Below are positions 1 through 7,925 of a DNA stretch of 64,000 nt, one piece after another; position 1 is the first letter of the stretch, and each line of letters starts with the position of its first letter. Position numbers and translations under genes: made by a program. The DNA is taken from NCBI GenBank assembly GCA_900473915.1, contig UCNG01000006.1:248001-312000 (forward strand), in the 5' to 3' direction. A model generated the notes under the pieces. The model saw nothing but the letters and a program-made list of their open reading frames with translations. It did not search any database and had not been told where the DNA came from. This DNA is from Hyphomicrobiales bacterium. GTDB taxonomy: Bacteria; Pseudomonadota; Alphaproteobacteria; Rhizobiales; Rhizobiaceae.

Positions 1-162
1 GGCCGTATCGCGCAAGGTTTCACAACCCGGCAGATTGCCGATGGTCTTGAACTGTCGCCACGCACGATCGACAGCCATCGTGCGGCCATCGGGGCGAAAC
101 TCGGCACGACCTCGCAGGCGGAAATGACGCGCTTGTGGCTGGAAGGACAAGCCAATCCGTAG
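1..162 (+). CDS. LuxR-family response regulator, C-terminal end (partial)
   Basis: The window opens inside this gene; only the last 53 residues and the stop are visible. They form the end of a LuxR/FixJ-type helix-turn-helix: 'TTRQIADGLELSPRTIDSHR' is the typical turn and recognition helix, followed by the usual 'KLGTTSQAEMTRL' tail. The protein would bind DNA, most likely as the output domain of a two-component regulator, but the receiver domain is outside the window. It ends 85 bp before the GlcG-like gene on the same strand. The family is clear; the signal and targets are unknown. Confidence 0.85.
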   Translation, partial: GRIAQGFTTRQIADGLELSPRTIDSHRAAIGAKLGTTSQAEMTRLWLEGQANP

Positions 163-220
163 AACTACCGAGAAGTTTGTAAGAGTTACGGATTCCGCCG
201 CTCGCCGACCAAAACTAGAT

Positions 221-243
221 GTTCCTCGTCACAACTGAGGAAC
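221..243 (+). promoter_or_regulatory. Hairpin covering the ribosome-binding site of the GlcG-like gene
   Basis: GTTCCTC at 221-227 pairs perfectly with GAGGAAC at 237-243 across a 9-nt loop. The right arm contains the Shine-Dalgarno (GAGGA) of the gene starting at 248. If the mRNA starts upstream of 221, this 7-bp stem would hide the ribosome-binding site. The pairing is seen directly; a regulatory role is inferred. Confidence 0.45.
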
Positions 244-247
244 GACC

Positions 248-730
248 ATGATCCGTAAACTTGCAATTGTCGCCCTGTCGATGGCTCCGGCTACCGCTTT
301 CGCCCAGACTCTCCCCACCACGCCTTATCTGCCGCTCGATCTGGCAACCAAGGCCGCACAGGCTGCGCTGGATGCCTGCGTCGCCAAGGGCAGCAATGTA
401 AGCGTCGCTGTCGTTGCACGCGACGGGGCGACCAAGGTTCTGCTCAAGGCCGACCTGTCCGGCCCGCATACCGGCAACAGCGCCGAAGGAAAGGCGTTTA
501 CATCAGCGGCTCTCGGCCGCGATTCCGGCGAACTTGCGGAATTCATCGCTTCGAAGCCAGCCAATAACGGCATGCGCGACATGGATTCTCGCTTCGTTAT
601 CCAGGCGGGCGGCCTGCCGATCAAGATCGGCGATGCGCTGGTCGGCGGTATCGGCGTCGGCGGAGCGCCGTCCGGTGCGATCGACGCGGAATGCGCTCTC
701 GCGGGCGTGCAGGCCATCACGGCAAAGTAA
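248..730 (+). CDS. Secreted GlcG/HbpS (DUF336) family protein
   Basis: 160 residues, with a typical signal peptide (MIRKLAIVALSMAPATAFA) predicting export to the periplasm. The mature part is one GlcG/HbpS domain: an N-terminal helix with 'ALDACVAKGSNVSVAVV', then 'DGATKVLLKAD' and the glycine-rich end 'IGDALVGGIGVGGAPSG'. HbpS members bind haem or cobalamin and some act with sensor kinases; others sit in glycolate or diol operons. No catalytic site is known. It starts at the ATG after GAGGAAC, which lies inside a hairpin (221-243). It stands alone between a LuxR-type regulator and a convergent gluconate permease, and a strong terminator follows. The ligand cannot be told from the sequence. 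Confidence 0.85.
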   Translation: MIRKLAIVALSMAPATAFAQTLPTTPYLPLDLATKAAQAALDACVAKGSNVSVAVVARDGATKVLLKADLSGPHTGNSAEGKAFTSAALGRDSGELAEFIASKPANNGMRDMDSRFVIQAGGLPIKIGDALVGGIGVGGAPSGAIDAECALAGVQAITAK

Positions 731-733
731 GAA

Positions 734-780
734 AAACGGTCGGGACTGGCCTTGCCCGGTCCCGACCGTTTCGCGTTTTT
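734..780 (+). terminator. Rho-independent terminator after the GlcG-like gene
   Basis: A perfect 13-bp stem (734-746 with 759-771), 12-nt loop, then TCGCGTTTTT. It lies 4 bp after the stop codon. On the opposite strand the stem is followed by a TTTTTC run, so it may also stop transcripts from the convergent gntP-like gene. Confidence 0.85.
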
Positions 781-804
781 GGGAGGCATGCTCCAGTGGC
801 TGGC

Positions 805-2181
805 TCAGGCGAGCCAGAACAGAAGGCAGGCCATTCCAAAACCAAGAAGCCCGATAAGGGTTTCCAGAACCGTCCATGTTTTCAGCGTCGTCTTCACGTC
901 CATGTTGAAGAAGCGTCCGACCAGCCAGAAGCCGGAATCGTTGACGTGGGACAGCATGACCGACCCCGCCGCGAGGGCGATCACTATCGCTGCGGTCTCA
1001 AGCCCGTGATATCCGGCGGCCTGAACGGCAGGCTGAACAAGCCCGGCAGCGGTTATCAGCGCTACCGTTGCCGATCCCTGCGCCACGCGCAAAATCGTTG
1101 CAATCAGGAAGCCCGCCACGATGACAGGCAGTCCGGTATCTGCAAAGGCATTTGACAGGGCATCGCCAATGCCGGACGCGCGCAGGACGCCGCCGAACAT
1201 TCCGCCTGCGCCCGTGATCAGGATGATGGAACACACCGGACCGAGCGCTGAATCGAGAATGCGTTCCACGCTGGCTGCATCCCTGCCGCGCCGCGGCCCG
1301 AGCACATAGGACGCCACCAGCACCGCCACCAGAAGCGCAACCGGAGTCGATCCGAACATTCGCGCCAGCTGATACCAGTTCGCATCGGCGCTGACCCAGC
1401 CTTGCGCGCGGGCAAAATCGAGGCCGGTATTGATGAAAATCAGAACCAGCGGCAGCAGAAGAAGCAGTATAACCAGGCTGGGGCTCGGAGGGTTTACAGC
1501 CTCTTTTACACTCGCCGCCTCGAAATTGTCAGGGACAGGAAGATTGATCCGCTTGCCGATCCACGCACCGAACAGGTGTCCGGCGATAAACCAGACGGGG
1601 ATGACGACCACGATGCCGACAAGAATGAGAAGCCCCACATCCGCGCCCAGCAGTTCGGATGCTGCAACAGGCCCCGGATGCGGGGGCACGAAAACATGCA
1701 TTACCGAAAAGGCGGCAGCGACTGGAATGCCATAGAGAAGCAGACTTCCCTTGAGACGCCGCCCGACGGTGAAGACCACTGGGAGCATCACCACCAGCCC
1801 GGCATCGAAAAAGATGGGGAAGCCGAAGATGAGCGACGCGATGCCAAGCGCCATGGGCGCGCGGTCTTCGCCGAACCGCCGGATGAGATCGTCGGCAAGC
1901 GCCTGCGCGCCGCCCGATATTTCAAGCAACCGTCCAAGCATTGCGCCAAGCCCCACCAGAAGCGCCACCCCGCCAAGGGTAGAACCGAAGGCAGATGTGA
2001 TCGTCGTGAGGATATTGCCTGCCGGGATGCCGGTCGCGAGCGCTGTCAGAAGGCTGACGATCACAAGCGCGACGAAGGCATGGACACGAAACCGGATGAT
2101 GAGCAAAAGCAATAAAAGGACAGCGCCAACCGCTATCGAGATGAGCGCACCTGCACCCAACGTCTGCTGGAATTCCTGCAT
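805..2181 (-). CDS. GntP-family gluconate:H+ symporter
   Basis: 458 residues, close to the usual length of the GntP family, with a dozen or so hydrophobic segments. Family signatures are 'FGFPIFFDAGLVVMLP' around residue 125 and 'HVFVPPHPGPVAASE' around residue 165. Members import gluconate or related sugar acids through the inner membrane. The start at 2181 has AAGGA eight bases upstream. It is a single gene between convergent and divergent neighbours. The window also holds gnd and eda, which act on gluconate after phosphorylation, but they are not linked. A near-palindrome at 2260-2274 may be an operator. The exact substrate (gluconate, fructuronate, idonate) is not certain. Confidence 0.9.
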   Translation of the reverse strand: MQEFQQTLGAGALISIAVGAVLLLLLLIIRFRVHAFVALVIVSLLTALATGIPAGNILTTITSAFGSTLGGVALLVGLGAMLGRLLEISGGAQALADDLIRRFGEDRAPMALGIASLIFGFPIFFDAGLVVMLPVVFTVGRRLKGSLLLYGIPVAAAFSVMHVFVPPHPGPVAASELLGADVGLLILVGIVVVIPVWFIAGHLFGAWIGKRINLPVPDNFEAASVKEAVNPPSPSLVILLLLLPLVLIFINTGLDFARAQGWVSADANWYQLARMFGSTPVALLVAVLVASYVLGPRRGRDAASVERILDSALGPVCSIILITGAGGMFGGVLRASGIGDALSNAFADTGLPVIVAGFLIATILRVAQGSATVALITAAGLVQPAVQAAGYHGLETAAIVIALAAGSVMLSHVNDSGFWLVGRFFNMDVKTTLKTWTVLETLIGLLGFGMACLLFWLA

Positions 2182-2259
2182 GCTTCATTCCTTATATGGG
2201 AGGAGCCCGTTTGATCCATTGCGCCCAAAAAGGTGTTTCACACTTTTTGGGATGCATGT

Positions 2260-2274
2260 TAGGCAAATTACCTA
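2260..2274. promoter_or_regulatory. Candidate operator upstream of the GntP permease
   Basis: TAGGCAAATTACCTA reads as two 7-base half-sites around a central A with one mismatch (TAGGCAA against TAGGTAA). It lies 79 bp before the start of the GntP permease, in an AT-rich spacer. Such a site would suit a GntR- or LacI-type repressor, but none is encoded nearby. Confidence 0.3.
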
Positions 2275-2320
2275 TCATCGTCGTCCGGAAAAGCAAATTA
2301 CACGAAATAGTGCTTTAAAC

Positions 2321-2351
2321 ACAAAAAAACGCCCCCTTTGCAGGGGGCGTT
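2321..2351 (-). terminator. Rho-independent terminator of galU
   Basis: A perfect 9-bp GC-rich stem (2328-2336 with 2343-2351), 6-nt loop, and a run of seven T on the minus strand just after it. It sits 22 bp beyond the galU stop. Confidence 0.9.
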
Positions 2352-2373
2352 GACCAGAGACCGGATGAATTTA

Positions 2374-3267
2374 TCAGGCTGGCTTGATTGTGTTCAGCAG
2401 ATTGCCGATCGAGCCTTCGACCGAAGGGCGAATATCGTTGCGCCACAAGGCAAAAGCGACATTGGCTTCGATAAAGCCGGCCTTGGAGCCGCAGTCGAAT
2501 GTCAGGCCCTGATAATTGAAGCCGAAGAATTTCTGCGCGTCGGCAAGCTTGAGCATGGCATCGGTCAGCTGGATTTCATTGCCAGCGCCTTTTTCCTGCT
2601 TGCTCAGAAGCTCGAAGATTTCCGGCTGCAGGATATAGCGGCCATTGATGTAGAGATTGGAAGGAGCCGTGCCTTTGGCGGGCTTTTCGACCATCTGCGT
2701 GATCTCGAAACCGCTGCCGATGGTCTTGCCCTTGCCGACGATGCCGTATTTATGCGCCTCGTCCGGATCGCATTCCTGCACGGCGATGACATTGCCGCCG
2801 GTCTTTTCGTAAAGCTCGACCATTTCCTTCAGGCAGCCCTTCTTGGACTGCATGACCATATCCGGCAACAGAAGAGCAAACGGCTCGTCGCCGACAAGCT
2901 CGCGCGCGCACCAGACCGCATGGCCAAGACCGAGCGGCACCTGCTGGCGGGTGAAGCTGGTCGTGCCCGGCTGCGGCTGGATATCCTGAAGATGCTCCAG
3001 TTCCGCCGTCTTGCCGCGCTCGGCGAGCGTGGAATAAAGCTCTACCTGCGCATCGAAATAGTCTTCGATGACTGCCTTGTTGCGTCCGGTGACGAAAATC
3101 AGATGTTCGATACCAGCTTCGCGCGCCTCATCGACCACATATTGAATGACGGGCTTGTCCACGACCGTCAGCATTTCTTTCGGGATCGATTTGGTGGCGG
3201 GCAGGAAACGGGTGCCAAGACCTGCGACAGGGAACACGGCCTTGCGAATTTTTCGGATCGAACTCAT
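2374..3267 (-). CDS. galU: UTP--glucose-1-phosphate uridylyltransferase
   Basis: 297 residues. It makes UDP-glucose from UTP and glucose 1-phosphate, the precursor for glucans, LPS and exopolysaccharide. The nucleotide-binding signature '[18 protein letters not shown]' is at residues 16-33, followed by '[13 protein letters not shown]', the GLGHAVWCA segment, 'VEKP' and a 'FDCGSKAGF' end. The reading frame stays open to 3468, but the start at 3267 is chosen because GGAGAGG precedes it and the protein then begins exactly like other GalU enzymes; the extra 67 residues resemble nothing. It is a single gene with its own terminator. It may supply the polysaccharide locus at 29-39 kb. Confidence 0.97.
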   Translation of the reverse strand: MSSIRKIRKAVFPVAGLGTRFLPATKSIPKEMLTVVDKPVIQYVVDEAREAGIEHLIFVTGRNKAVIEDYFDAQVELYSTLAERGKTAELEHLQDIQPQPGTTSFTRQQVPLGLGHAVWCARELVGDEPFALLLPDMVMQSKKGCLKEMVELYEKTGGNVIAVQECDPDEAHKYGIVGKGKTIGSGFEITQMVEKPAKGTAPSNLYINGRYILQPEIFELLSKQEKGAGNEIQLTDAMLKLADAQKFFGFNYQGLTFDCGSKAGFIEANVAFALWRNDIRPSVEGSIGNLLNTIKPA

Positions 3268-3645
3268 TCCTCTCCTCGATTTCACTATTTCAGATTTGCT
3301 ATCAAAGCATTGAAACGACTGAATTTCAAATAAGGCCTTTTCATTAAAGAACGACGAAATTGCGAGGTGCGTCCCATCACATTCAATGCCCGGTCTTAAT
3401 GTTGCTTGATTCAAAAATTTTTCGAAACTTCCGACAAATTTCAATCGAGACCAGCGATGGTAAACCAATTGCTAACCGACAGGTTCTAATTTGAACGTTC
3501 AACGGTTTGGTCTGGAATTTTCTGCTGGCTCAAATTCAACACAGGATGGTATTAATTGATGAATGCAATCCGGAGCGAGCAGAATCCAGGTCGAAGGGAA
3601 ACGCGCCGGTATCGGCTAAATTTGATTGCAGAAGGGAAACACAGA
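3268..3645. other. Divergent intergenic region between galU and the transglycosylase gene
   Basis: About 380 bp between two divergent starts, rich in AT around 3290-3500. It must carry both promoters, but I see no clear -35/-10 pair or palindrome. The frames open on both strands here look like upstream extensions of the two genes. Confidence 0.5.
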
Positions 3646-4881
3646 ATGCTGCGATTTCCATTCACGGTGAGCCCGTCAATGAAGCTGAAAGCTGCAACGG
3701 TTGCGATAGCTGCGCTCGCCTCAACGCTTACAACCGGTTCCGCACTGGCTGATGCGCAATTTCGCCAATGGGTCGCCAGCTTCCGTCCTGTCGCCATAAA
3801 GGCGGGTGTTTCGCCGTCCACGTTCGACCGCGCATTTCGCGGCGTGGATGCGCCGGACCCGGTGGTGCTGCAGAAGGCCCGCTATCAGCCTGAATTTACC
3901 GAGCCCGTCTGGAACTACATCGATAACCGGGTGAACGAGCAGTCCGTCGCAGTCGGCCAGAGCATGGCGCGCAAATGGGGGCCATGGCTCCAGCGCATCG
4001 AGCAGCGTTTCTCGGTCGACCGCAATATCCTGCTCGCCATCTGGTCGATGGAAAGCAATTACGGTGAAATCCTCAAGCGTGATGACGTCATGCGCGATGC
4101 CGTGCGTTCGTTGGCCACGCTTGCCTATGCGGACCAGCGCCGCGCCAAATATGGCCGCACCCAGCTCATTGCCGCAATGAAGATTCTCCAGACCGGCGAT
4201 ATCGACCGCGGCCATCTTTCCGGTTCCTGGGCCGGTGCGCTCGGCCACACGCAATTCATCCCGACCAGCTATCAGGCATACGCTGTCGACGTGGATGGCA
4301 ATGGCAAGCGCGATATATGGAACTCGGTTCCCGACGCGCTTGGCACGGCAGCGAACCTCCTGCACCGCAATGGCTGGCAGCCGGGCCGTACATGGGGCTA
4401 TGAAGTGGCGCTTCCGGCGGGGCGCAAATTCCCGTCCGGCTCGCTCACCGTTGCTGAATGGCAGAAAATTGGCGTCGTTCGTGCCAACGGACGCGCGTTT
4501 CCCGATCCAAACGAGACGGCAACGCTGAAAGTGCCGGATGGGCGTCAGGGCCCGGCCTTCCTGATGACCAAAAACTTCTTCGTGCTGAAGCGCTATAACA
4601 ATGCCGACAAATATGCGCTGGCCGTCGGTCTGCTGGCGGACCGCATTGGCGGCTATCAGGGTCTGCGGCAGGACTGGAATCGCCCGTTCACCCCGATTTC
4701 GATGAACGAGCGGCTGGAGTTGCAGACGCATCTGAAGGCACTCGGCTATTATGACGGCAATATCGATGGCAAGATCGGCTCCACTTCGCGTGCGGCCATC
4801 GAAGCCTTCCAGCAGCGCAACGGACTTCAGCCGGACGGACATCCAAGCAAGGAAGTTCTGTCGGTCTTGCGCCGTCGCTAA
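3646..4881 (+). CDS. Lytic murein transglycosylase, MltB/SLT_2 type with peptidoglycan-binding domain
   Basis: 411 residues. It should cleave peptidoglycan between MurNAc and GlcNAc with formation of 1,6-anhydro ends. An N-terminal signal segment ends at GSALA; there is no lipobox, so the protein is periplasmic rather than a lipoprotein. The SLT_2 domain carries the catalytic Glu in 'AIWSMESNYGE' and the typical 'GALGHTQFIPTSYQAYAVD'. The last 60 residues are a PG_binding_1 domain ('LKALGYYDGNIDGKIG'). The chosen start at 3646 has GAAGGG ten bases upstream; starts at 3556 or 3679 are possible. A strong terminator follows. Confidence 0.9.
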   Translation: MLRFPFTVSPSMKLKAATVAIAALASTLTTGSALADAQFRQWVASFRPVAIKAGVSPSTFDRAFRGVDAPDPVVLQKARYQPEFTEPVWNYIDNRVNEQSVAVGQSMARKWGPWLQRIEQRFSVDRNILLAIWSMESNYGEILKRDDVMRDAVRSLATLAYADQRRAKYGRTQLIAAMKILQTGDIDRGHLSGSWAGALGHTQFIPTSYQAYAVDVDGNGKRDIWNSVPDALGTAANLLHRNGWQPGRTWGYEVALPAGRKFPSGSLTVAEWQKIGVVRANGRAFPDPNETATLKVPDGRQGPAFLMTKNFFVLKRYNNADKYALAVGLLADRIGGYQGLRQDWNRPFTPISMNERLELQTHLKALGYYDGNIDGKIGSTSRAAIEAFQQRNGLQPDGHPSKEVLSVLRRR

Positions 4882-4897
4882 ACTATCGAGCAGAACG

Positions 4898-4937
4898 AAT
4901 GGGGCGCGCTTCTGATCAAGTGCGCCCCATTTTGTTT
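4898..4937 (+). terminator. Rho-independent terminator after the transglycosylase gene
   Basis: A 10-bp perfect stem (4898-4907 with 4922-4931), extendable to 14 bp with one G-U pair, followed by TTTGTTTTT. Confidence 0.85.
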
Positions 4938-4954
4938 TTGCGGATTGCCAAGCT

Positions 4955-5059
4955 AGGGCGGTTCCTATTTTTATTGAATCACCAGAACCGCTCTAACTAT
5001 TTGTTTAGTCGCATTTTCCAACGCAAAACCGTTTCACACTTTTGCTGGAAATGCTCTAA
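4955..5059 (+). repeat. RIME/Bru-RS-like mosaic palindromic repeat, copy 1
   Basis: Two modules. The first is an inverted repeat GGGCGGTTC...GAACCGCTC (4956-4993). The second (4986-5059) is shared with 30202-30274 (reverse complement) and 55789-55860; it holds a hairpin GCATTTTCCAACGCAAAA / TTTTGCTGGAAATGC with two bulges. The copy ends 10-25 bp before a start codon. Rhizobial RIME and Brucella Bru-RS elements have this mosaic form; the family assignment is from memory, the repetition is seen in the window. Confidence 0.7.
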
Positions 5060-5084
5060 TATACCGGCCATGAAGGCAGGACGG

Positions 5085-6233
5085 ATGCGCGAAAATCGGA
5101 TTATGGGTAGTCGGCTGGTGAAAGCTGCTGGCGTCATGCTGGCGGTGGCAGTGGTGCTGTTTTCAGGCGTCGCCACGGCCTTCGCACAGGAACGTCCGCG
5201 CACGCTTTTCGATCTCCTGTTCGGCTCGCGACAGGCGCAACCCCAGCGCCAATATGAGCGGCCCGCTCCGCAACGCGCACGGCCAAAACCGAAACGGGCC
5301 AAGCCGGTCTCGCCCGCGTCACGTCCGGCGCCGCCGCCAGCGGCAAGCCCTGCGGTCGAAATCATTGAGAAAAAGCCGGATGCGAAAAAGATCCTCGTCG
5401 TCGGTGATTTCATCGGCGACGGCCTGGCCGAAGGACTCGGCGTCGCTTTCGCGTCGGACCCTGATCTCAAGGTCGTTTCCAGGATTAACGGTTCATCGGG
5501 CTTTGTGCGCAACGACCATTTTGACTGGCCCGACAATATCGGCAAGATACTCGACGAGGAAAAACCGGCTGCTGTCGTGGTGATGATCGGCTCCAACGAC
5601 AGGCAGGCTATCACCGAAAAGGGCGCAAGCCTGCCGCCCCGGTCGCCGGAGTGGAAGGAAGAATATCAAAAGCGCGTCGCCGCCTTCATCAAGGCGATCA
5701 ATGACAAACAATTTCCTCTCGTGTGGATCGGGCAGCCGCCGTTTCGCCCGAAAGGCATGTCGCAGGATATGCTGGCACTCAATGAAATCTATCGCACGGC
5801 CACCGAAAAGGCGGGCGGAAAATTTGCCGACGTCTGGGACGGTTTTGTCGATGAAGACGGCAATTTCACCCAGACCGGCTTCGACATCAACGGCCAGACC
5901 GCGCGTCTGCGCGGCAATGACGGCATCAACATAACTTCGGCAGGCAAGCGCAAGCTCGCCTTTTATGCGGAAAAGCCGCTTCGCGCCTATCTCGGCGGCG
6001 CGAAGGAAGAGGATCAGCCGCTGCCTGCGGCAGGCGCGCCTGATCCGTCAAAACCGGTTGATCGCGTGGCTCCGGTCAGTATTCGCGATATCGAGAAGGA
6101 CGATAGTGGCGTTCTCCTGGGCGGTAATCTCGCAGTGCGTCCCCAAGCCGCACATCCATCCCGGACAGAAGGCAAACCATCGCCCGGACGTGCGGACGAT
6201 TTTTCCTGGCCGCAGAAGAGCGCAAATCCCTAA
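5085..6233 (+). CDS. Secreted DUF459 protein, SGNH-hydrolase-like
   Basis: 382 residues from the chosen start. A signal segment ends at ATAFA, then a basic, proline-rich linker, then a DUF459 domain from about residue 100 to 310. The domain opens with 'KILVVGDFIGDGLAEGL', where SGNH hydrolases have GDS, and continues with 'VVMIGSNDRQ' and 'GINITSAGKRKLAFY'. The family is probably a periplasmic esterase or acyltransferase, but the nucleophilic Ser is not obvious here (GDF rather than GDS). Starts at 5070, 5085 and 5103 are possible; 5085 has AAGGCAGG upstream. A mosaic repeat sits directly before it. Function unknown. Confidence 0.7.
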   Translation: MRENRIMGSRLVKAAGVMLAVAVVLFSGVATAFAQERPRTLFDLLFGSRQAQPQRQYERPAPQRARPKPKRAKPVSPASRPAPPPAASPAVEIIEKKPDAKKILVVGDFIGDGLAEGLGVAFASDPDLKVVSRINGSSGFVRNDHFDWPDNIGKILDEEKPAAVVVMIGSNDRQAITEKGASLPPRSPEWKEEYQKRVAAFIKAINDKQFPLVWIGQPPFRPKGMSQDMLALNEIYRTATEKAGGKFADVWDGFVDEDGNFTQTGFDINGQTARLRGNDGINITSAGKRKLAFYAEKPLRAYLGGAKEEDQPLPAAGAPDPSKPVDRVAPVSIRDIEKDDSGVLLGGNLAVRPQAAHPSRTEGKPSPGRADDFSWPQKSANP

Positions 6234-6456
6234 TTTTTTGGCCGCATCGGCGCGATTGAACTATCCCTTGACTGATAGCGCGAAGATTTTCGCTGCCCAT
6301 ATAATTCTAATTGCTACATTTCCCGCTGTTCACATGGGCGTTTGCATCGTCTATCAGAAGGCACCGTCTGCCTGAAAAGGCTGTACAGGAAGGGCGCTGT
6401 TGCTTCCGCGAGAGCGAGTTGCTTTGAGCGCCCGTCAGAAAACAAGAGGCGTTTGA

Positions 6457-7860
6457 ATGAATATTGCATCAAAGCCTTCTGTCGATCCACATCGGGAGGA
6501 GGAACCCCATCTTGCACGTAATCTGTCCAACCGACATCTTCAGCTGATCGCCATCGGCGGCGCCATCGGCACCGGCCTTTTCATGGGGTCGGGCAAGACC
6601 ATTTCGCTGGCCGGTCCTTCGATCCTGCTCGTCTATGCGGTGATCGGCTTCATGCTGTTCTTCGTCATGCGGGCGCTGGGCGAAATCTTGCTGTCCAATC
6701 TGGAATATCGCTCCTTCGCGGATTTCGCGGGCGATTATCTGGGGCCGTGGGCGCAGTTCTTCACCGGCTGGACCTATTGGCTTTGCTGGATCGTGACCGG
6801 CGTGGCCGATGTGGTCGCCGTTTCGGGCTATGTCTCGTTCTGGTTTCCTGAACTGGCCCTCTGGATACCGGCCCTCGGATTGATATTTACGCTTCTGGCG
6901 CTCAATCTGCCCACGGTGCGCAATTTCGGCGAAATCGAATTCTGGTTCGCGCTTATCAAGATCGTGGCCATCGTCGCGCTGATTATCGCTGGCGTCTACA
7001 TGCTCTCGACCGGCTTCACGCTTCCGAACGGCAGCCAGGCATCGGTTGCGCATCTTTGGAACCATGGCGGCTTCTTCCCCAACGGTTTCCTTGGCTTCGT
7101 CGCCGGTTTCCAGATCGCGGTCTTTGCCTTCGTCGGCATTGAACTCGTGGGCACTGCTGCCGCGGAAACCAAGGACCCGGTGCGCAATCTGCCGAAAGCA
7201 ATCAACTCGATCCCGATCCGCGTGGTGCTGTTTTATCTCGGCGCCCTGTTCGTCATCATCACGGTCATTCCGTGGGATCAGGTGGACCCGAATTCGAGCC
7301 CCTTTGTGGCCATGTTCTCGCTTGCCGGTCTTGGCATTGCAGCGCATGTGGTGAATTTCGTCGTGCTGACTTCGGCAACGTCGAGCGCCAATTCCGGCAT
7401 CTATTCGACCTCGCGCATGATCTACGGCTTGGCGACTTCCAAACTGGCACCGAAGGCGCTCGGCAAGCTGAACAAGCGAAAAGTACCGGTTAATTCCCTG
7501 TTCTTCTCGTGCGTTTTCCTGCTCGCAGGCGTGGTCCTGCTTTATGCGGGCCAGAGCATCATTGAAGCCTTCACCATCGTCACGACGATTTCGGCGCTGC
7601 TTTTCATCTTCATCTGGTCGGTCATTCTGGCGTCTTATCTGCAATATCGCCGCAAGCGCCCGGACCTGCATGAAAAGTCCACCTTCAAGATGCCCGGCGG
7701 ACGCGCTGCCGTCGTGATGGTCTTCGCCTTCTTCGCCTTCATCCTGTGGGCGCTGGCGCAGAAGCCGGACACTGCGGCGGCGTTGAAAATCACGCCTTTC
7801 TGGTTCGTGCTTCTCGCCATCGCTTATCTGGTGATGAAGTCACGGCGCAGCCAAAGCTAG
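6457..7860 (+). CDS. cycA: D-serine/D-alanine/glycine permease, CycA type
   Basis: 467 residues with about 12 membrane segments, an APC-superfamily amino-acid:H+ symporter of the inner membrane. It follows E. coli CycA almost throughout: 'NRHLQLIAIGGAIGTGLFMG', 'GKTISLAGPS', 'FVGIELVGTAAAETKDP', 'TSATSSANSGIYSTSRM' and the C-terminal 'HEKSTFKMP'. CycA takes up D-alanine, D-serine, glycine and D-cycloserine. The ATG at 6457 has AAGAGG seven bases upstream. It is a single gene converging on gltD, sharing a bidirectional terminator. A related family member with another small neutral substrate is the only realistic alternative. Confidence 0.88.
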   Translation: MNIASKPSVDPHREEEPHLARNLSNRHLQLIAIGGAIGTGLFMGSGKTISLAGPSILLVYAVIGFMLFFVMRALGEILLSNLEYRSFADFAGDYLGPWAQFFTGWTYWLCWIVTGVADVVAVSGYVSFWFPELALWIPALGLIFTLLALNLPTVRNFGEIEFWFALIKIVAIVALIIAGVYMLSTGFTLPNGSQASVAHLWNHGGFFPNGFLGFVAGFQIAVFAFVGIELVGTAAAETKDPVRNLPKAINSIPIRVVLFYLGALFVIITVIPWDQVDPNSSPFVAMFSLAGLGIAAHVVNFVVLTSATSSANSGIYSTSRMIYGLATSKLAPKALGKLNKRKVPVNSLFFSCVFLLAGVVLLYAGQSIIEAFTIVTTISALLFIFIWSVILASYLQYRRKRPDLHEKSTFKMPGGRAAVVMVFAFFAFILWALAQKPDTAAALKITPFWFVLLAIAYLVMKSRRSQS

Positions 7861-7876
7861 ACCTGCTAAAGACGCG

Positions 7877-7904
7877 AAAAGCCCGGAGGAAACTCCGGGC
7901 TTTT
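7877..7904. terminator. Bidirectional terminator between cycA and gltD
   Basis: A perfect 12-bp stem AAAAGCCCGGAG / CTCCGGGCTTTT with a GAAA tetraloop; T runs follow on both strands. Confidence 0.9.
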
Positions 7905-7925
7905 TCAGTTTTAATCTTTTTTCTT

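Noticed and set aside
3721-4842. A 373-codon frame opposite the transglycosylase gene
   Set aside because: No ribosome-binding site or domain; the plus-strand gene has complete motifs and a signal peptide.
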